A stretch of 64,000 nt of DNA from Rhizobium gallicum bv. gallicum R602sp. GTDB lineage: Bacteria > Pseudomonadota > Alphaproteobacteria > Rhizobiales > Rhizobiaceae. Below, one piece after another: positions 8,760 through 16,882 of the stretch. Numbering within the stretch: position 1 is the stretch's first letter; each line of letters starts with the position of its first letter. The notes beneath the pieces are model-generated. The model saw nothing but the letters and a program-made list of their open reading frames with translations, was not told the origin of the DNA and did no database searches. Position numbers and translations under genes: made by a program. The stretch spans positions 2,485,501-2,549,500 of the forward strand of contig NZ_CP006877.1 in assembly GCF_000816845.1 (NCBI RefSeq). The letters are read 5' to 3'.

Positions 8760-9704
8760 ATGGTAGCGAACGGATTTTCCGGCTTGAAACGCGGCCTTGT
8801 CGTGACGACAATGCTCTGCGGTATAGCCGGATGCTCGACGGTCGAGTACACGTCCCAGGCGGAATTGACCGCTGTGCAGAGCGTCGTTCCAACCCCGAAG
8901 CCTGGCGAAGGTGCGATGATGATGGCCGCCGTACCGGCCGCCGACGGCGCCAGCCGTCCCGAAACCGCATTCGCAGCTTCCAATCCGCAGGCGACACCCG
9001 CTTTGACCGCCGCCGCAACGGCAGTGCCGGCGACGGCAACGTCCGCCGATCGTGCCATGCAGCAGGCGATGACCGCGAGTGGCACACAGATTCCGCTGAC
9101 GCCGGAAATGACCGCGATCCAGTCGGTCGTGCCGACCCCGCGTCCAGGCACTCCGGCATCGCCATCGAACCAGCTTGCCTTTGCAGCGACAGCGCCGCAG
9201 AGCGGCGCCCTGGCTGCCATCGCCTCCGTCGGCGCCACGCGGCGTTCAATGTCGGATTTCACCTTCGACGAGTCCGGTCCGATGGACCCGCCGGCTGCGC
9301 CGCCGATGTTCAGCGACAGCGACATTGATACGGCGCCGACCGTGGAAAAGAGCTTTATCAGCAAGCTGATCAGCAAATATTCGAAACTTTACGAAGTCCC
9401 CGAAACATTGATCCACCGCGTCGTACACCGAGAAAGCCGTTATAATCCAAAGGCTTACAACAAGCGCGGTTATTTCGGCTTGATGCAGATCAAATACAAT
9501 ACGGCCAAATCGATGGGCTATGACGGCGCGCCCACCGGTCTTCTCGACGCCGAAACCAACATCAAGTATGCCGCGAAATATCTGCGCGGCGCATGGCTCG
9601 TTTCCAACAACAAGGAAGAAGATGCCGTGAGGCTTTATGCGCGAGGCTATTATTACGATGCCAAGCGCAAAGGCATGACGAATATTGCCCAGGGCGACTA
9701 CTAA
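8760..9704 (+). CDS. Lytic transglycosylase lipoprotein, SLT domain
   Basis: A 314-residue outer-membrane lipoprotein. The lipobox IAGC puts the lipidated Cys at residue 25. A long Ala/Pro/Thr-rich linker (about 30-195) precedes an SLT domain whose catalytic Glu is E225 in HRVVHRESRYNP, followed by GYFGLMQIKYNTAKSMGY. The linker contains the same block twice, TAVQSVVPTPKPG at 37-49 and TAIQSVVPTPRPG at 118-130. It cleaves peptidoglycan glycan strands from the outer-membrane side. The domain is related to the small SLT protein at 4060-4623, as both share the LMQIK, MGY and ETNIKY motifs. Confidence 0.9.
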   Translation: MVANGFSGLKRGLVVTTMLCGIAGCSTVEYTSQAELTAVQSVVPTPKPGEGAMMMAAVPAADGASRPETAFAASNPQATPALTAAATAVPATATSADRAMQQAMTASGTQIPLTPEMTAIQSVVPTPRPGTPASPSNQLAFAATAPQSGALAAIASVGATRRSMSDFTFDESGPMDPPAAPPMFSDSDIDTAPTVEKSFISKLISKYSKLYEVPETLIHRVVHRESRYNPKAYNKRGYFGLMQIKYNTAKSMGYDGAPTGLLDAETNIKYAAKYLRGAWLVSNNKEEDAVRLYARGYYYDAKRKGMTNIAQGDY

Positions 9705-9724
9705 GCTTTCGCCTGCACATACGC

Positions 9725-11107
9725 TCAACTGGCAGGCAGCGCGCCCAGCAGCTCTTTCAGCATGAGCTGCGGCTTGTAGCCGAGGCGGCCTGGCGTCAAG
9801 CCCATACGGACGAAGACCAGATCGGCGGACGGCACGATCGCCATGCTTTGCCCATCATGTCCTTCCAGCCAGAAGGTATCTTCCGGCAGCCCCGCTTCGG
9901 CGCTCGTATCTCCGCCGGGTGCTGCGAGCCATGCCTGACCTTGCGTATATTTACCGCCCGACGATTGCGTCGGCGTTCGCATCGTTCGGGCAAACCCCTC
10001 CGGCAACAGCCGTTGACCGTTCCAGACGCCGTCCTGAAGCAGGAATTGCCCGAAACGCGCCCAATCGCGCGCCGTCGCGTAGAGATAGGAACTGCCTGCA
10101 AAGGTGCCACGGGCATCGACCTCCAGCACCGCGCTCGACATGCCGAGCGGCTTGAAAAGTGCCTGCCTCGGATAAGAGAAGGCCTCTTTCTGGTCGCCTA
10201 CCCCATCCATCCAGATTCGCGACAACAGGACCGCCGTACCGCTCGAATAACGGAAGCGTTCGCCGGGCTTTGCTTCGAACGGCGCATTGGCGGGCAACGA
10301 AACCATATTGGGGTCGAGATAGAGCATGCGCGTCACATCCGTGACATCGCCGTACTCCTCGTTGAAAGCGAGGCCGCTTTCCATGCCCAGCAGATCCCGG
10401 AGCCTGATCTGCGACCGTTCGTCATTCTTCCACTGCGGCAAAAGGTTGGTCGCGTCGAAATCCAACTTTCCATCGAGCATGGCGCGCCCGACGAGCGCCG
10501 CATTGACTGTCTTGGTCATCGACCAGCCAAGCAGAGGCGTTTTCGCATTAAAGCCTTCGCCGTAGCGCTCCGCCACGATCCGGTCCTTGTGCACGACGAC
10601 CATTGCCCGCATTTGCGGACCGGCCAGCACGTCGTTTGCCAGCAGCGACGCTATCTCTCCGTCGTTAGCTTCAGCAACGCTTTCGCCTTCCGGCCATAAT
10701 GCCGCGTTCTCCGAAACCATCTGCGGCGACGTATCCGAAGGTACAGCTTCGGCAGCAGCCTTGAAATTGCCGTCAGGCACGCTCGTGCAGCCGAACGCCC
10801 CCCGATAGAGCGCATATCCGGGTGCGAAGAGCCCAAGAATGCGCGCCGTCACATGACCCTGATCCCGATCGACCGAAACTCTCACCAATCGCAGCAGCGG
10901 ATTGCCCGGCGCCTGTACGTCGTCGTAGAGCACCGCTTGCGGGTCGCGTCCTGCCAAAAAGACATTCGAGCAGACGATCTTCGCCGCATATCCGTCACCC
11001 ACGCGCAACAGCTCCGGCGGATTGACGCAAAGCCATGTCCCGCCTCCGATGACGATGACGACGGAAGCCGCGGCGAGTGCCTTCACGATACGAAGAACAG
11101 ATCGCAT
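9725..11107 (-). CDS. Serine hydrolase, beta-lactamase class C / DD-peptidase fold
   Basis: A 460-residue protein with an N-terminal membrane anchor or uncleaved signal (about residues 7-27) and a penicillin-recognising serine hydrolase domain from about residue 150. The SxxK motif is SMTK with S196 as nucleophile and K199, the Tyr motif is YSS at 287-289, and a C-terminal EGHDGQ replaces the KTG box. The family includes esterases, D-aminopeptidases and class C beta-lactamases. The altered third motif favours an esterase or peptidase over a true beta-lactamase. It converges on the transglycosylase gene and diverges from btaA. Confidence 0.85.
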   Translation of the reverse strand: MRSVLRIVKALAAASVVIVIGGGTWLCVNPPELLRVGDGYAAKIVCSNVFLAGRDPQAVLYDDVQAPGNPLLRLVRVSVDRDQGHVTARILGLFAPGYALYRGAFGCTSVPDGNFKAAAEAVPSDTSPQMVSENAALWPEGESVAEANDGEIASLLANDVLAGPQMRAMVVVHKDRIVAERYGEGFNAKTPLLGWSMTKTVNAALVGRAMLDGKLDFDATNLLPQWKNDERSQIRLRDLLGMESGLAFNEEYGDVTDVTRMLYLDPNMVSLPANAPFEAKPGERFRYSSGTAVLLSRIWMDGVGDQKEAFSYPRQALFKPLGMSSAVLEVDARGTFAGSSYLYATARDWARFGQFLLQDGVWNGQRLLPEGFARTMRTPTQSSGGKYTQGQAWLAAPGGDTSAEAGLPEDTFWLEGHDGQSMAIVPSADLVFVRMGLTPGRLGYKPQLMLKELLGALPAS

Positions 11108-11221
11108 GTCATTGCCTCCACGAACACAGAGAAGCAGGAAATCTCCTCACAAAAAAGAGCACAAGAACGCGAGTGCCGTTTCCTGTCAGGCAATTCCTGT
11201 GGAAAGCGATACCCACAGTCT

Positions 11222-11239
11222 GCGTCATCAAACTGTAGC
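11222..11239 (+). promoter_or_regulatory. Candidate Pho box upstream of btaA
   Basis: GCGTCATCAAACTGTAGC reads as two degenerate 7-base PhoB half-sites (consensus CTGTCAT) with the required 4-base spacer and 11-base period, five of seven positions matching in each. It lies 47 bases before the btaA start. A second partial match, CTGTCAG, is at 11183. Betaine lipid synthesis in rhizobia is induced by phosphate limitation through PhoB, which makes a site expected here. The match itself is weak. Confidence 0.45.
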
Positions 11240-11285
11240 AGGGACGCGCTACACGCCCTGAACGCAAAAAGGGTGACAGACTCAT

Positions 11286-12530
11286 ATGACGGAATTTGCA
11301 CCGGATACCGGCTTCCGCAAGAACCGGAAACTCAAGGACGCTCTTCTCCGCCACAAGGCATTTTCCAAGGACGGCTTTTCGGAACGGCTTTTCGGCCTGC
11401 TCTTTTCCGGCCTCGTCTATCCGCAGATCTGGGAGGATCCGGATCTCGACATGCAGGCGATGGAACTGCAGCCGCATCACCGCATCGTCACGATCGGCTC
11501 GGGCGGCTGCAACATGCTCGCCTATCTCTCCAAGGCGCCGGCCTCCGTCGACGTGGTCGACCTCAACCCGCACCATATCGCGCTCAACCGCCTGAAGCTT
11601 GCTGCCTTCAAGCATCTTCCCGACCATATCGACCTCGTGCGCTTCCTCGCCATGCCCAATGAGCGCTCGAACAGCCAGGCCTTCGACCACTTCCTGTCGT
11701 CCAGGCTCGATGAGACGACACGCGCCTATTGGAACGGCCGCAAGTTCGGCCGCCGCCGCGTCACCGTCTTCAACCGCAATTTCTACGAGACCGGCCTGCT
11801 CGGCCGCTTCATCGGCGCGGCCCATCTGCTCGCCCGCCTGCACGGCGTCGATCTCAAAGAGATGACGAAGACCCGCTCCATCCGCGAACAGCGCCAGTTC
11901 TTCGACGAGCAGGTTGCGCCCCTCTTCGAAAAGCCGGTGGTACGCTGGATTACAGGGCGCAAGAGCTCGCTTTTCGGTCTCGGCATTCCGCCGCAGCAAT
12001 ATGACGAGCTTGCCAGCCTCGCCGCCGATCAGTCGATCGCACCGGTGCTGAAGCATCGCCTCGAAAAGCTCGCCTGCCATTTTCCGATGAGCGAGAACTA
12101 TTTCGCCTGGCAGGCTTTTGGTCGCCGGTATGCCTCCGAGGACGAAGGCCCGCTGCCGACCTATCTGAAGCGGGAGCACTACGAGGTGATCCGCGAAAAT
12201 GTCGATCGCGTCAACGTCCATCACGCAAGCTTCACCGAGCTTCTCGCCAAGGAACCTGCCGCCTCTCGCGACCGTTATATCCTGCTCGACGCGCAGGACT
12301 GGATGACGGACCAGCAGCTGAACGAGCTCTGGGCGGAGATTACCCGCACCGCCCGCACCGGCGCCCGCGTCATCTTCCGCACGGCGGCCGAAAAAAGCGT
12401 CATCGAGGGCCGTCTTTCCCCGGCGCTCCGCGAACAATGGGAGTATTTCGAGGAGAAGTCCCAAGATATGACCGCACTCGACCGTTCGGCCATCTACGGC
12501 GGCTTCCACATCTACGGAAAAAAGGCGTGA
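11286..12530 (+). CDS. btaA: BtaA: SAM:diacylglycerol 3-amino-3-carboxypropyltransferase
   Basis: A 414-residue DUF3419 family enzyme. It transfers the aminocarboxypropyl group of S-adenosylmethionine to diacylglycerol, the first step to the betaine lipid diacylglyceryl-trimethylhomoserine. The SAM-binding segment IGSGGCN is at residues 70-76 and the acidic strand VDVVDLNP at 88-95. The family N-terminus (GLVYPQIWEDP) and C-terminal RVIFRTAAEKS are present. The product probably acts at the inner membrane. It overlaps btaB by four bases, so both are made from one message. Rhizobia use this pathway to replace phospholipids when phosphate is scarce. Confidence 0.94.
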   Translation: MTEFAPDTGFRKNRKLKDALLRHKAFSKDGFSERLFGLLFSGLVYPQIWEDPDLDMQAMELQPHHRIVTIGSGGCNMLAYLSKAPASVDVVDLNPHHIALNRLKLAAFKHLPDHIDLVRFLAMPNERSNSQAFDHFLSSRLDETTRAYWNGRKFGRRRVTVFNRNFYETGLLGRFIGAAHLLARLHGVDLKEMTKTRSIREQRQFFDEQVAPLFEKPVVRWITGRKSSLFGLGIPPQQYDELASLAADQSIAPVLKHRLEKLACHFPMSENYFAWQAFGRRYASEDEGPLPTYLKREHYEVIRENVDRVNVHHASFTELLAKEPAASRDRYILLDAQDWMTDQQLNELWAEITRTARTGARVIFRTAAEKSVIEGRLSPALREQWEYFEEKSQDMTALDRSAIYGGFHIYGKKA

Positions 12531-13210
12531 CCGAAATCCGCACCATCGTGGACGAAAAAACTGAAACGCATGCCAACCTTATGGACGGCATGTATCGCTA
12601 CCAGCGCCATATCTATGACCTGACGCGCAAATACTACCTGCTCGGCCGCGACCGTACGATCCGCAACCTGGAGGTCCCGGAGGGCGGCACGCTGCTCGAA
12701 GTCGGCTGCGGCACCGGCCGCAACCTGGTGCTCGCACACCGGCTGTTTTCCGGCGCGAGGCTCTATGGCCTAGACATTTCGCAGGAAATGCTGATTTCGG
12801 CGCGTAAAACATTCGCCACGAAGGCCGCGGTTGCCGATTTTCGCGTTGCCGACGCAACCGCTTTCACGCCAAGGGACTTCGGTGTCAGCGGCTTCGACCG
12901 GATCCTCATTTCCTATGCGCTCTCGATGATTCCCGATTGGGAACGCGCCGTCGATGCCGCCATCGCCGCATTGAACCCCGGCGGGCAGGTGCACATCGTC
13001 GATTTTGGCCAGCAGGAGGGCCTGCCGGCCTGGTTCAGGGCGGTGCTGAAGTCATGGCTTGCAAAATTTCACGTCACGCCTCGCGCCGATCTGCGCGAGG
13101 TGCTGGAAGCGCAAGCCCATGATAACAACGCGAGATTGTCGTTCGAGACGATCGGCGGCGGCTATGCCTGGCGGGCAGCAATCATCGCCCGGCCTTCACA
13201 ATTCACTTGA
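12527..13210 (+). CDS. btaB: BtaB: diacylglyceryl-homoserine N-methyltransferase
   Basis: A 227-residue class I SAM-dependent methyltransferase. The motif LLEVGCGTGRN is at about residues 56-66, followed by GLDISQEML and a motif II/III region VHIVDFGQQEGLP. It trimethylates the homoserine head group made by BtaA to complete DGTS. The open frame extends 30 codons into btaA, but the GTG at 12527 overlaps the btaA stop in a GTGA junction. This start gives the family N-terminus with HANLMDGMYRYQRHIYD, so I chose it. Identification rests on the methyltransferase fold plus the tight pairing with btaA. Confidence 0.93.
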   Translation: MTEIRTIVDEKTETHANLMDGMYRYQRHIYDLTRKYYLLGRDRTIRNLEVPEGGTLLEVGCGTGRNLVLAHRLFSGARLYGLDISQEMLISARKTFATKAAVADFRVADATAFTPRDFGVSGFDRILISYALSMIPDWERAVDAAIAALNPGGQVHIVDFGQQEGLPAWFRAVLKSWLAKFHVTPRADLREVLEAQAHDNNARLSFETIGGGYAWRAAIIARPSQFT

Positions 13211-13326
13211 AACTAACCGATTTTTTACGTTGATATGTTGAAAGAGGGGGATTCCTCTACTGAAACTCGTCTTTCGAAGGTCAAGCTGTGGGGCAAGTCG
13301 ATCATTCGGTCCACGACGGGACATTT

Positions 13327-14124
13327 ATGCGCCGGATTTTGTTCTGTGTATTGCCATTGGCTATCATGTTGGCCGGCTGTACTTCATCGGGATATGATTA
13401 TCTTGAGACCGCATCCATAAAGCCGAAGACCCGCTTCAAGGATACCGACCCGCAGGATTTCGGGGCGAAGCATCCGCATCGGAACGAGGTTCACGGCATC
13501 GACATCTCCAAGTGGCAGGGCGACATCGATTGGCAGTCGGTGAAGACTTCGGGCGTCGCTTTTGCCTTCATCAAGGCGACCGAGGGCAAGGATAGGTTCG
13601 ACCCGCGCTTCAATGAATACTGGCAGCGCGCCCGCGCCGTCAGCATCCCCCATGCGCCCTATCACTTCTATTATTTCTGCTCGTCGGCCGACGAGCAGGC
13701 CGACTGGTTTATCCAGAACGTCCCGCGCGAATCGATGCGCCTGCCCCCGGTCCTGGACGTCGAGTGGAACGGCGAATCGAAGACCTGCCGCTTCCGCCCG
13801 GACCCGGCGACCGTGCGCGCTCAGATGCAGCGCTTCATGGACCGCCTCGAAGCCTATTACGGCAAGCGGCCGATCATCTATACATCGGTCGATTTCCACC
13901 GCGACAATCTGCAGGGTTATTTCCAGGACTATCACTTCTGGGTCCGCTCGGTGGCCGCGCACCCGGAAGTTACCTATGCCGACCGCCGCTGGGCCTTCTG
14001 GCAGTACACGTCGACCGGCGTGATTCCCGGCATCAAGGGCCCCGCGGACATCAATGTGTTTGCGGGCTCGTCAAAGAACTGGGCCAACTGGGTGGCATCC
14101 GTTTCTAAGGACAGAAATTCTTAG
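13327..14124 (+). CDS. GH25 lysozyme-like muramidase lipoprotein
   Basis: A 265-residue protein with a lipoprotein signal (lipobox LAGC, Cys at residue 18) and a glycoside hydrolase 25 domain. The N-terminal catalytic-region motif HGIDISKWQGDIDW, the central LDVEWNG with the DxE pair, and the closing AFWQYTSTGVIPGI strand are all present. The family hydrolyses the MurNAc-GlcNAc bond in peptidoglycan, acting here in the periplasm or outer membrane. GH25 enzymes are common in phages and Gram-positives, but lipoprotein versions occur across rhizobia. I placed the start at the ATG just before RRILFCVLP because it gives a proper lipoprotein signal. Confidence 0.9.
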   Translation: MRRILFCVLPLAIMLAGCTSSGYDYLETASIKPKTRFKDTDPQDFGAKHPHRNEVHGIDISKWQGDIDWQSVKTSGVAFAFIKATEGKDRFDPRFNEYWQRARAVSIPHAPYHFYYFCSSADEQADWFIQNVPRESMRLPPVLDVEWNGESKTCRFRPDPATVRAQMQRFMDRLEAYYGKRPIIYTSVDFHRDNLQGYFQDYHFWVRSVAAHPEVTYADRRWAFWQYTSTGVIPGIKGPADINVFAGSSKNWANWVASVSKDRNS

Positions 14125-14204
14125 TAACGTCCGCCGATCTTTCTTGCTTCCGTCACATTCATCTGTGAAAGCAACGGACATATTTCGGGTATAAGGACGA
14201 TCTC

Positions 14205-15458
14205 ATGCACCGCTCGCTCGCAAGCCGCTCTGCACTTGCTCTTTTGTTTGCAATCACCGCGGCAACCACGGCATTGGCTCAGCAGCAGGCAATGGCTCCG
14301 GCGGCCTCCCCTCCACCGGCCGCAACGCCTCAGGCTCCTCCCGTGGCTTGCGCCGGCGACCTTGCCGAATTTCTGGCTGGCGTGAAGGCCGATGCGATCG
14401 CCGCCGGCGCCTCCGCCGAAGCTGCCGACAAGGCGCTCGCCGGCGCGCAGATCGATCCCAAGGTTCTGAGCCGCGACCGCGCGCAAGGCGTCTTCAAGCA
14501 GACCTTCCTTGAGTTTTCGCAGCGCACCGTCAGCCAGGCCCGTCTCGATATTGGCCGCCAGAAGCTGAAACAGTTCGCAGACGTCTTCGCCAGAGCCGAG
14601 CAGGACTATGGCGTCGCCCCGGGCGTCATCACCGCCTTCTGGGCTATGGAAACGGACTTCGGCGCGGTTCAGGGCGATTTCAATACGCGCAACGCGCTCG
14701 TCACGCTGGCGCATGACTGCCGCCGTCCCGAACTCTTCCGCCCGCAATTGATCGCGCTCATCGAAATGGTTCAGCACGGCGACCTTGACCCGGCGACCAA
14801 TACCGGCGCATGGGCGGGTGAGATCGGCCAGGTACAGATGCTTCCGCGCGACATCGTCGCCTACGGCATGGACGGCGACGGCGATGGCCATGTCAGGCTG
14901 AAGGAGAGCAGCCCGGACGCCATCCTGACGGCTGCGAAGTTCATCCAGCATCTCGGCTTTGAACGCGGCCAGCCCTGGCTGCAGGAAGTCACCCTGCCCG
15001 ACAACCTTCCCTGGGAAAAATCGGGCCTCGGCGGCACCATGACGGCGGGCGAATGGTTTGCACTCGGTGTTCAACCGCGTGACGGCAACACCAGCTTCGG
15101 CAATCTGGAGGGTGACCTCGTTCTCCCGCAGGGCCGTCACGGACCGGCCTTCATCGCCTACCCGAACTTCAAGATCTATCTCGAGTGGAACAAGTCGTTC
15201 ATCTACACGACCTCGGCCGCCTATTTCGCCACCCGCTTTGGCGGTGCGCAGCCCTATCTCAAGGGGACGCCGGAACAGGGCCTTGCGAATGACCAGATGA
15301 AGCAGTTGCAGACCAAACTGCAGTCGAAGGGCCACGATGTCGGTCAGATCGACGGCATTTTGGGTTCCGGCACCCGTGTCGCGATCCAGAAGGAGCAGCA
15401 GCGTCTCGGAATGCCCGCTGATGGCTGGGCCACGCCCGGCCTGCTGAGCGCGCTCTGA
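14205..15458 (+). CDS. Lytic murein transglycosylase, MltB family, with PG-binding domain
   Basis: A 417-residue exported protein. The signal peptide ends near TALA at residues 22-25 and a short Ala/Pro-rich linker follows. An SLT_2 (MltB-type) catalytic domain covers about residues 50-335 with the catalytic Glu E149 in TAFWAMETDFG, plus EIGQVQMLPRDI and the DGDGDG calcium-like loop. A PG_binding_1 domain closes the protein at about 345-417. It cleaves glycan strands in the periplasm. It follows the GH25 gene by 80 bases on the same strand, and both may serve wall turnover. Confidence 0.93.
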   Translation: MHRSLASRSALALLFAITAATTALAQQQAMAPAASPPPAATPQAPPVACAGDLAEFLAGVKADAIAAGASAEAADKALAGAQIDPKVLSRDRAQGVFKQTFLEFSQRTVSQARLDIGRQKLKQFADVFARAEQDYGVAPGVITAFWAMETDFGAVQGDFNTRNALVTLAHDCRRPELFRPQLIALIEMVQHGDLDPATNTGAWAGEIGQVQMLPRDIVAYGMDGDGDGHVRLKESSPDAILTAAKFIQHLGFERGQPWLQEVTLPDNLPWEKSGLGGTMTAGEWFALGVQPRDGNTSFGNLEGDLVLPQGRHGPAFIAYPNFKIYLEWNKSFIYTTSAAYFATRFGGAQPYLKGTPEQGLANDQMKQLQTKLQSKGHDVGQIDGILGSGTRVAIQKEQQRLGMPADGWATPGLLSAL

Positions 15459-15599
15459 TCAATCCATTTTCGTGAAGGCCGCCCCATTCGATCGCGTCCC
15501 GGAAAATGCCGGGGCGCGATTTCGATTTCCCGCATCATATCAGCATCTTCCGTTCATGCCTTTATGTAGCCATCGCCGTTAACGGTCCAATCGCCCAAT

Positions 15600-15614
15600 T
15601 TAACGCGCAGTTAA
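15600..15614. promoter_or_regulatory. CtrA-type motif TTAA-N7-TTAA
   Basis: TTAACGCGCAGTTAA matches the alphaproteobacterial CtrA consensus TTAA-N7-TTAA exactly. A further GTTAAC is at 15579-15584. It lies in the 320-base gap after the mltB-like gene and about 165 bases before the small peptide gene. A match this short can arise by chance, so the regulatory meaning is only a suggestion. Confidence 0.35.
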
Positions 15615-15778
15615 AATGTGTGAATAAAATTCCATCGTGATTTGGCAATTAATTCCAATTGCTTAGCCGACCACAACGTGGCTCATCCGCAGTCCGCCGT
15701 TGCGCTGCAGCATAGAATCCGCTTTCCACGCGACACAATTCAGACATATTATATGCAGGTTAACGCGAGGAGGCAGAC

Positions 15779-15856
15779 ATGGGTATTACACGATCCTTGA
15801 ATGTCCTGTTGGTCAGTGCAGCGTTCGCGTTCGTCTTGTCCATGCTCTTCATTTGA
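15779..15856 (+). CDS. Small single-pass membrane peptide, 25 residues
   Basis: A 25-codon frame starting MGITRSLNVLLVSAAFAFVL and ending in a hydrophobic segment, then TGA. GAGGAGG sits seven bases before the ATG, one of the best ribosome binding sites in the window. The peptide has one basic residue near the start and a continuous hydrophobic helix from about residue 7 to the end, as expected of a small inner-membrane protein. A -10-like TATTAT is at 15747-15752, and a strong terminator follows at 15919-15954, so the unit looks like a complete short gene. I do not recognise a function. It stands alone between mltB and the convergent metF. Confidence 0.65.
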   Translation: MGITRSLNVLLVSAAFAFVLSMLFI

Positions 15857-15918
15857 GCGGTCGGCGAACCCTATGACTGGAATACCTAGCTCCTGACAAG
15901 CTAACAGTTCAGCCAATT

Positions 15919-15954
15919 AAAAAGCGCATGTCACCGCCAGACATGCGCTTTTTT
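15919..15954. terminator. Bidirectional intrinsic terminator
   Basis: AAAGCGCATGTC and GACATGCGCTTT form a 12-bp perfect stem around a short loop, flanked by A and T runs on both sides. It can end the small peptide transcript on the plus strand and metF on the minus strand, which stops 25 bases away. Confidence 0.93.
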
Positions 15955-15978
15955 ATTCGATGCCGACTACCGCCGCCC

Positions 15979-16881
15979 TCAGGCAGCGGCGCCCGCTGCC
16001 CTCTTTGCGCCCTCGCGCCTGAGGCCGAGATTGGTGAGCACGGCTGAAACCAACGGCGAGCGGTTCATCGTATAGAGATGAAACTCGTCCAGCCCGCGGC
16101 GGACGAGATCCTCGATCTGCTCGACGGCGACATCGACGGAAACCTTCGCCCGCTCCTCCACCTTGTCGTCGAGACCGGCAAAGCGCTCGTCGAGAAAGGC
16201 CGGTATCACTGTGCCGCATGCGCTGGCAAATCGCTTCAGCTGCGTCAGGTTCTGGATCGGCATGATGCCGGGAACGATCGGGATTTTGACGCCTGCGGCC
16301 CGCACCTTCTCCAGGTAGCGCTCGAAATTGTCGTTGTCGAAGAAGAATTGCGTCAACGCGCGGTCCGCGCCGCTGTCGGCCTTTCGCTTCAGCATGTCGA
16401 TATCGGCCGCCACGTCCCGGCTCTCCGGATGTTTTTCCGGATAGGCGGACACCGAAATCTCGAAATCGCCGATCTCGCGAAGGCCGGCCACGAGTTCGGC
16501 CGCATTTGCGTAGCCGCCCGGATGAGGCTGGTAGGGCACCCCTGCCCCGCCCGGCGCATCGCCGCGCAACGCCACGAAGTGCTTCACGCCGGCCTTGCGG
16601 AAATGGTCGATCACCTGATGCGTTTCTTCCTTCGTGGCGCCCACGCAGGTGAGATGCGACGCCGTCGCAAGCGGCGTTTCGTTGAGGAACCGCGTCACGG
16701 CCGTCAGCGTCGGTGCCTTCGTGGTACCGCCAGCGCCATAGGTCACCGAGACGAAATCCGGATCCCAGTCCTGCAGCTCGGCAACGGTCTTCCAGAGCTG
16801 ACCTTCCATCTCCTCCGACTTCGGCGGGAAAAATTCGAAGGAAATGCCGATATCGCGGCGGTCTCCGGTGTTCAATGCCAT
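15979..16881 (-). CDS. metF: Methylenetetrahydrofolate reductase [NAD(P)H]
   Basis: A 300-residue TIM-barrel flavoprotein that reduces 5,10-methylene-THF to 5-methyl-THF, the methyl donor for methionine synthase. Family motifs include SFEFFPPKSEEME near the N-terminus, FVSVTYGAGG, HLTCVGAT, FVALRGDAP and ISVSAYPEKHPES, and TQFFFDNDNF for FAD and folate contacts. The start at 16881 has GGGAGG just upstream and gives the normal family N-terminus. The longer open frame is only a shadow of sahR. It begins one base after the sahR stop, so sahR-metF is a coupled operon under the palindrome at 17919-17934. It supplies the MetH encoded at 53865-57638. Confidence 0.96.
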   Translation of the reverse strand: MALNTGDRRDIGISFEFFPPKSEEMEGQLWKTVAELQDWDPDFVSVTYGAGGTTKAPTLTAVTRFLNETPLATASHLTCVGATKEETHQVIDHFRKAGVKHFVALRGDAPGGAGVPYQPHPGGYANAAELVAGLREIGDFEISVSAYPEKHPESRDVAADIDMLKRKADSGADRALTQFFFDNDNFERYLEKVRAAGVKIPIVPGIMPIQNLTQLKRFASACGTVIPAFLDERFAGLDDKVEERAKVSVDVAVEQIEDLVRRGLDEFHLYTMNRSPLVSAVLTNLGLRREGAKRAAGAAA

Positions 16882-16882
16882 A

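Noticed and set aside
11183..11203. A second Pho-box candidate CTGTCAG...CTGTGGA
   Set aside because: The two CTGT motifs are 14 bases apart, not the required 11, so it does not fit a PhoB site.
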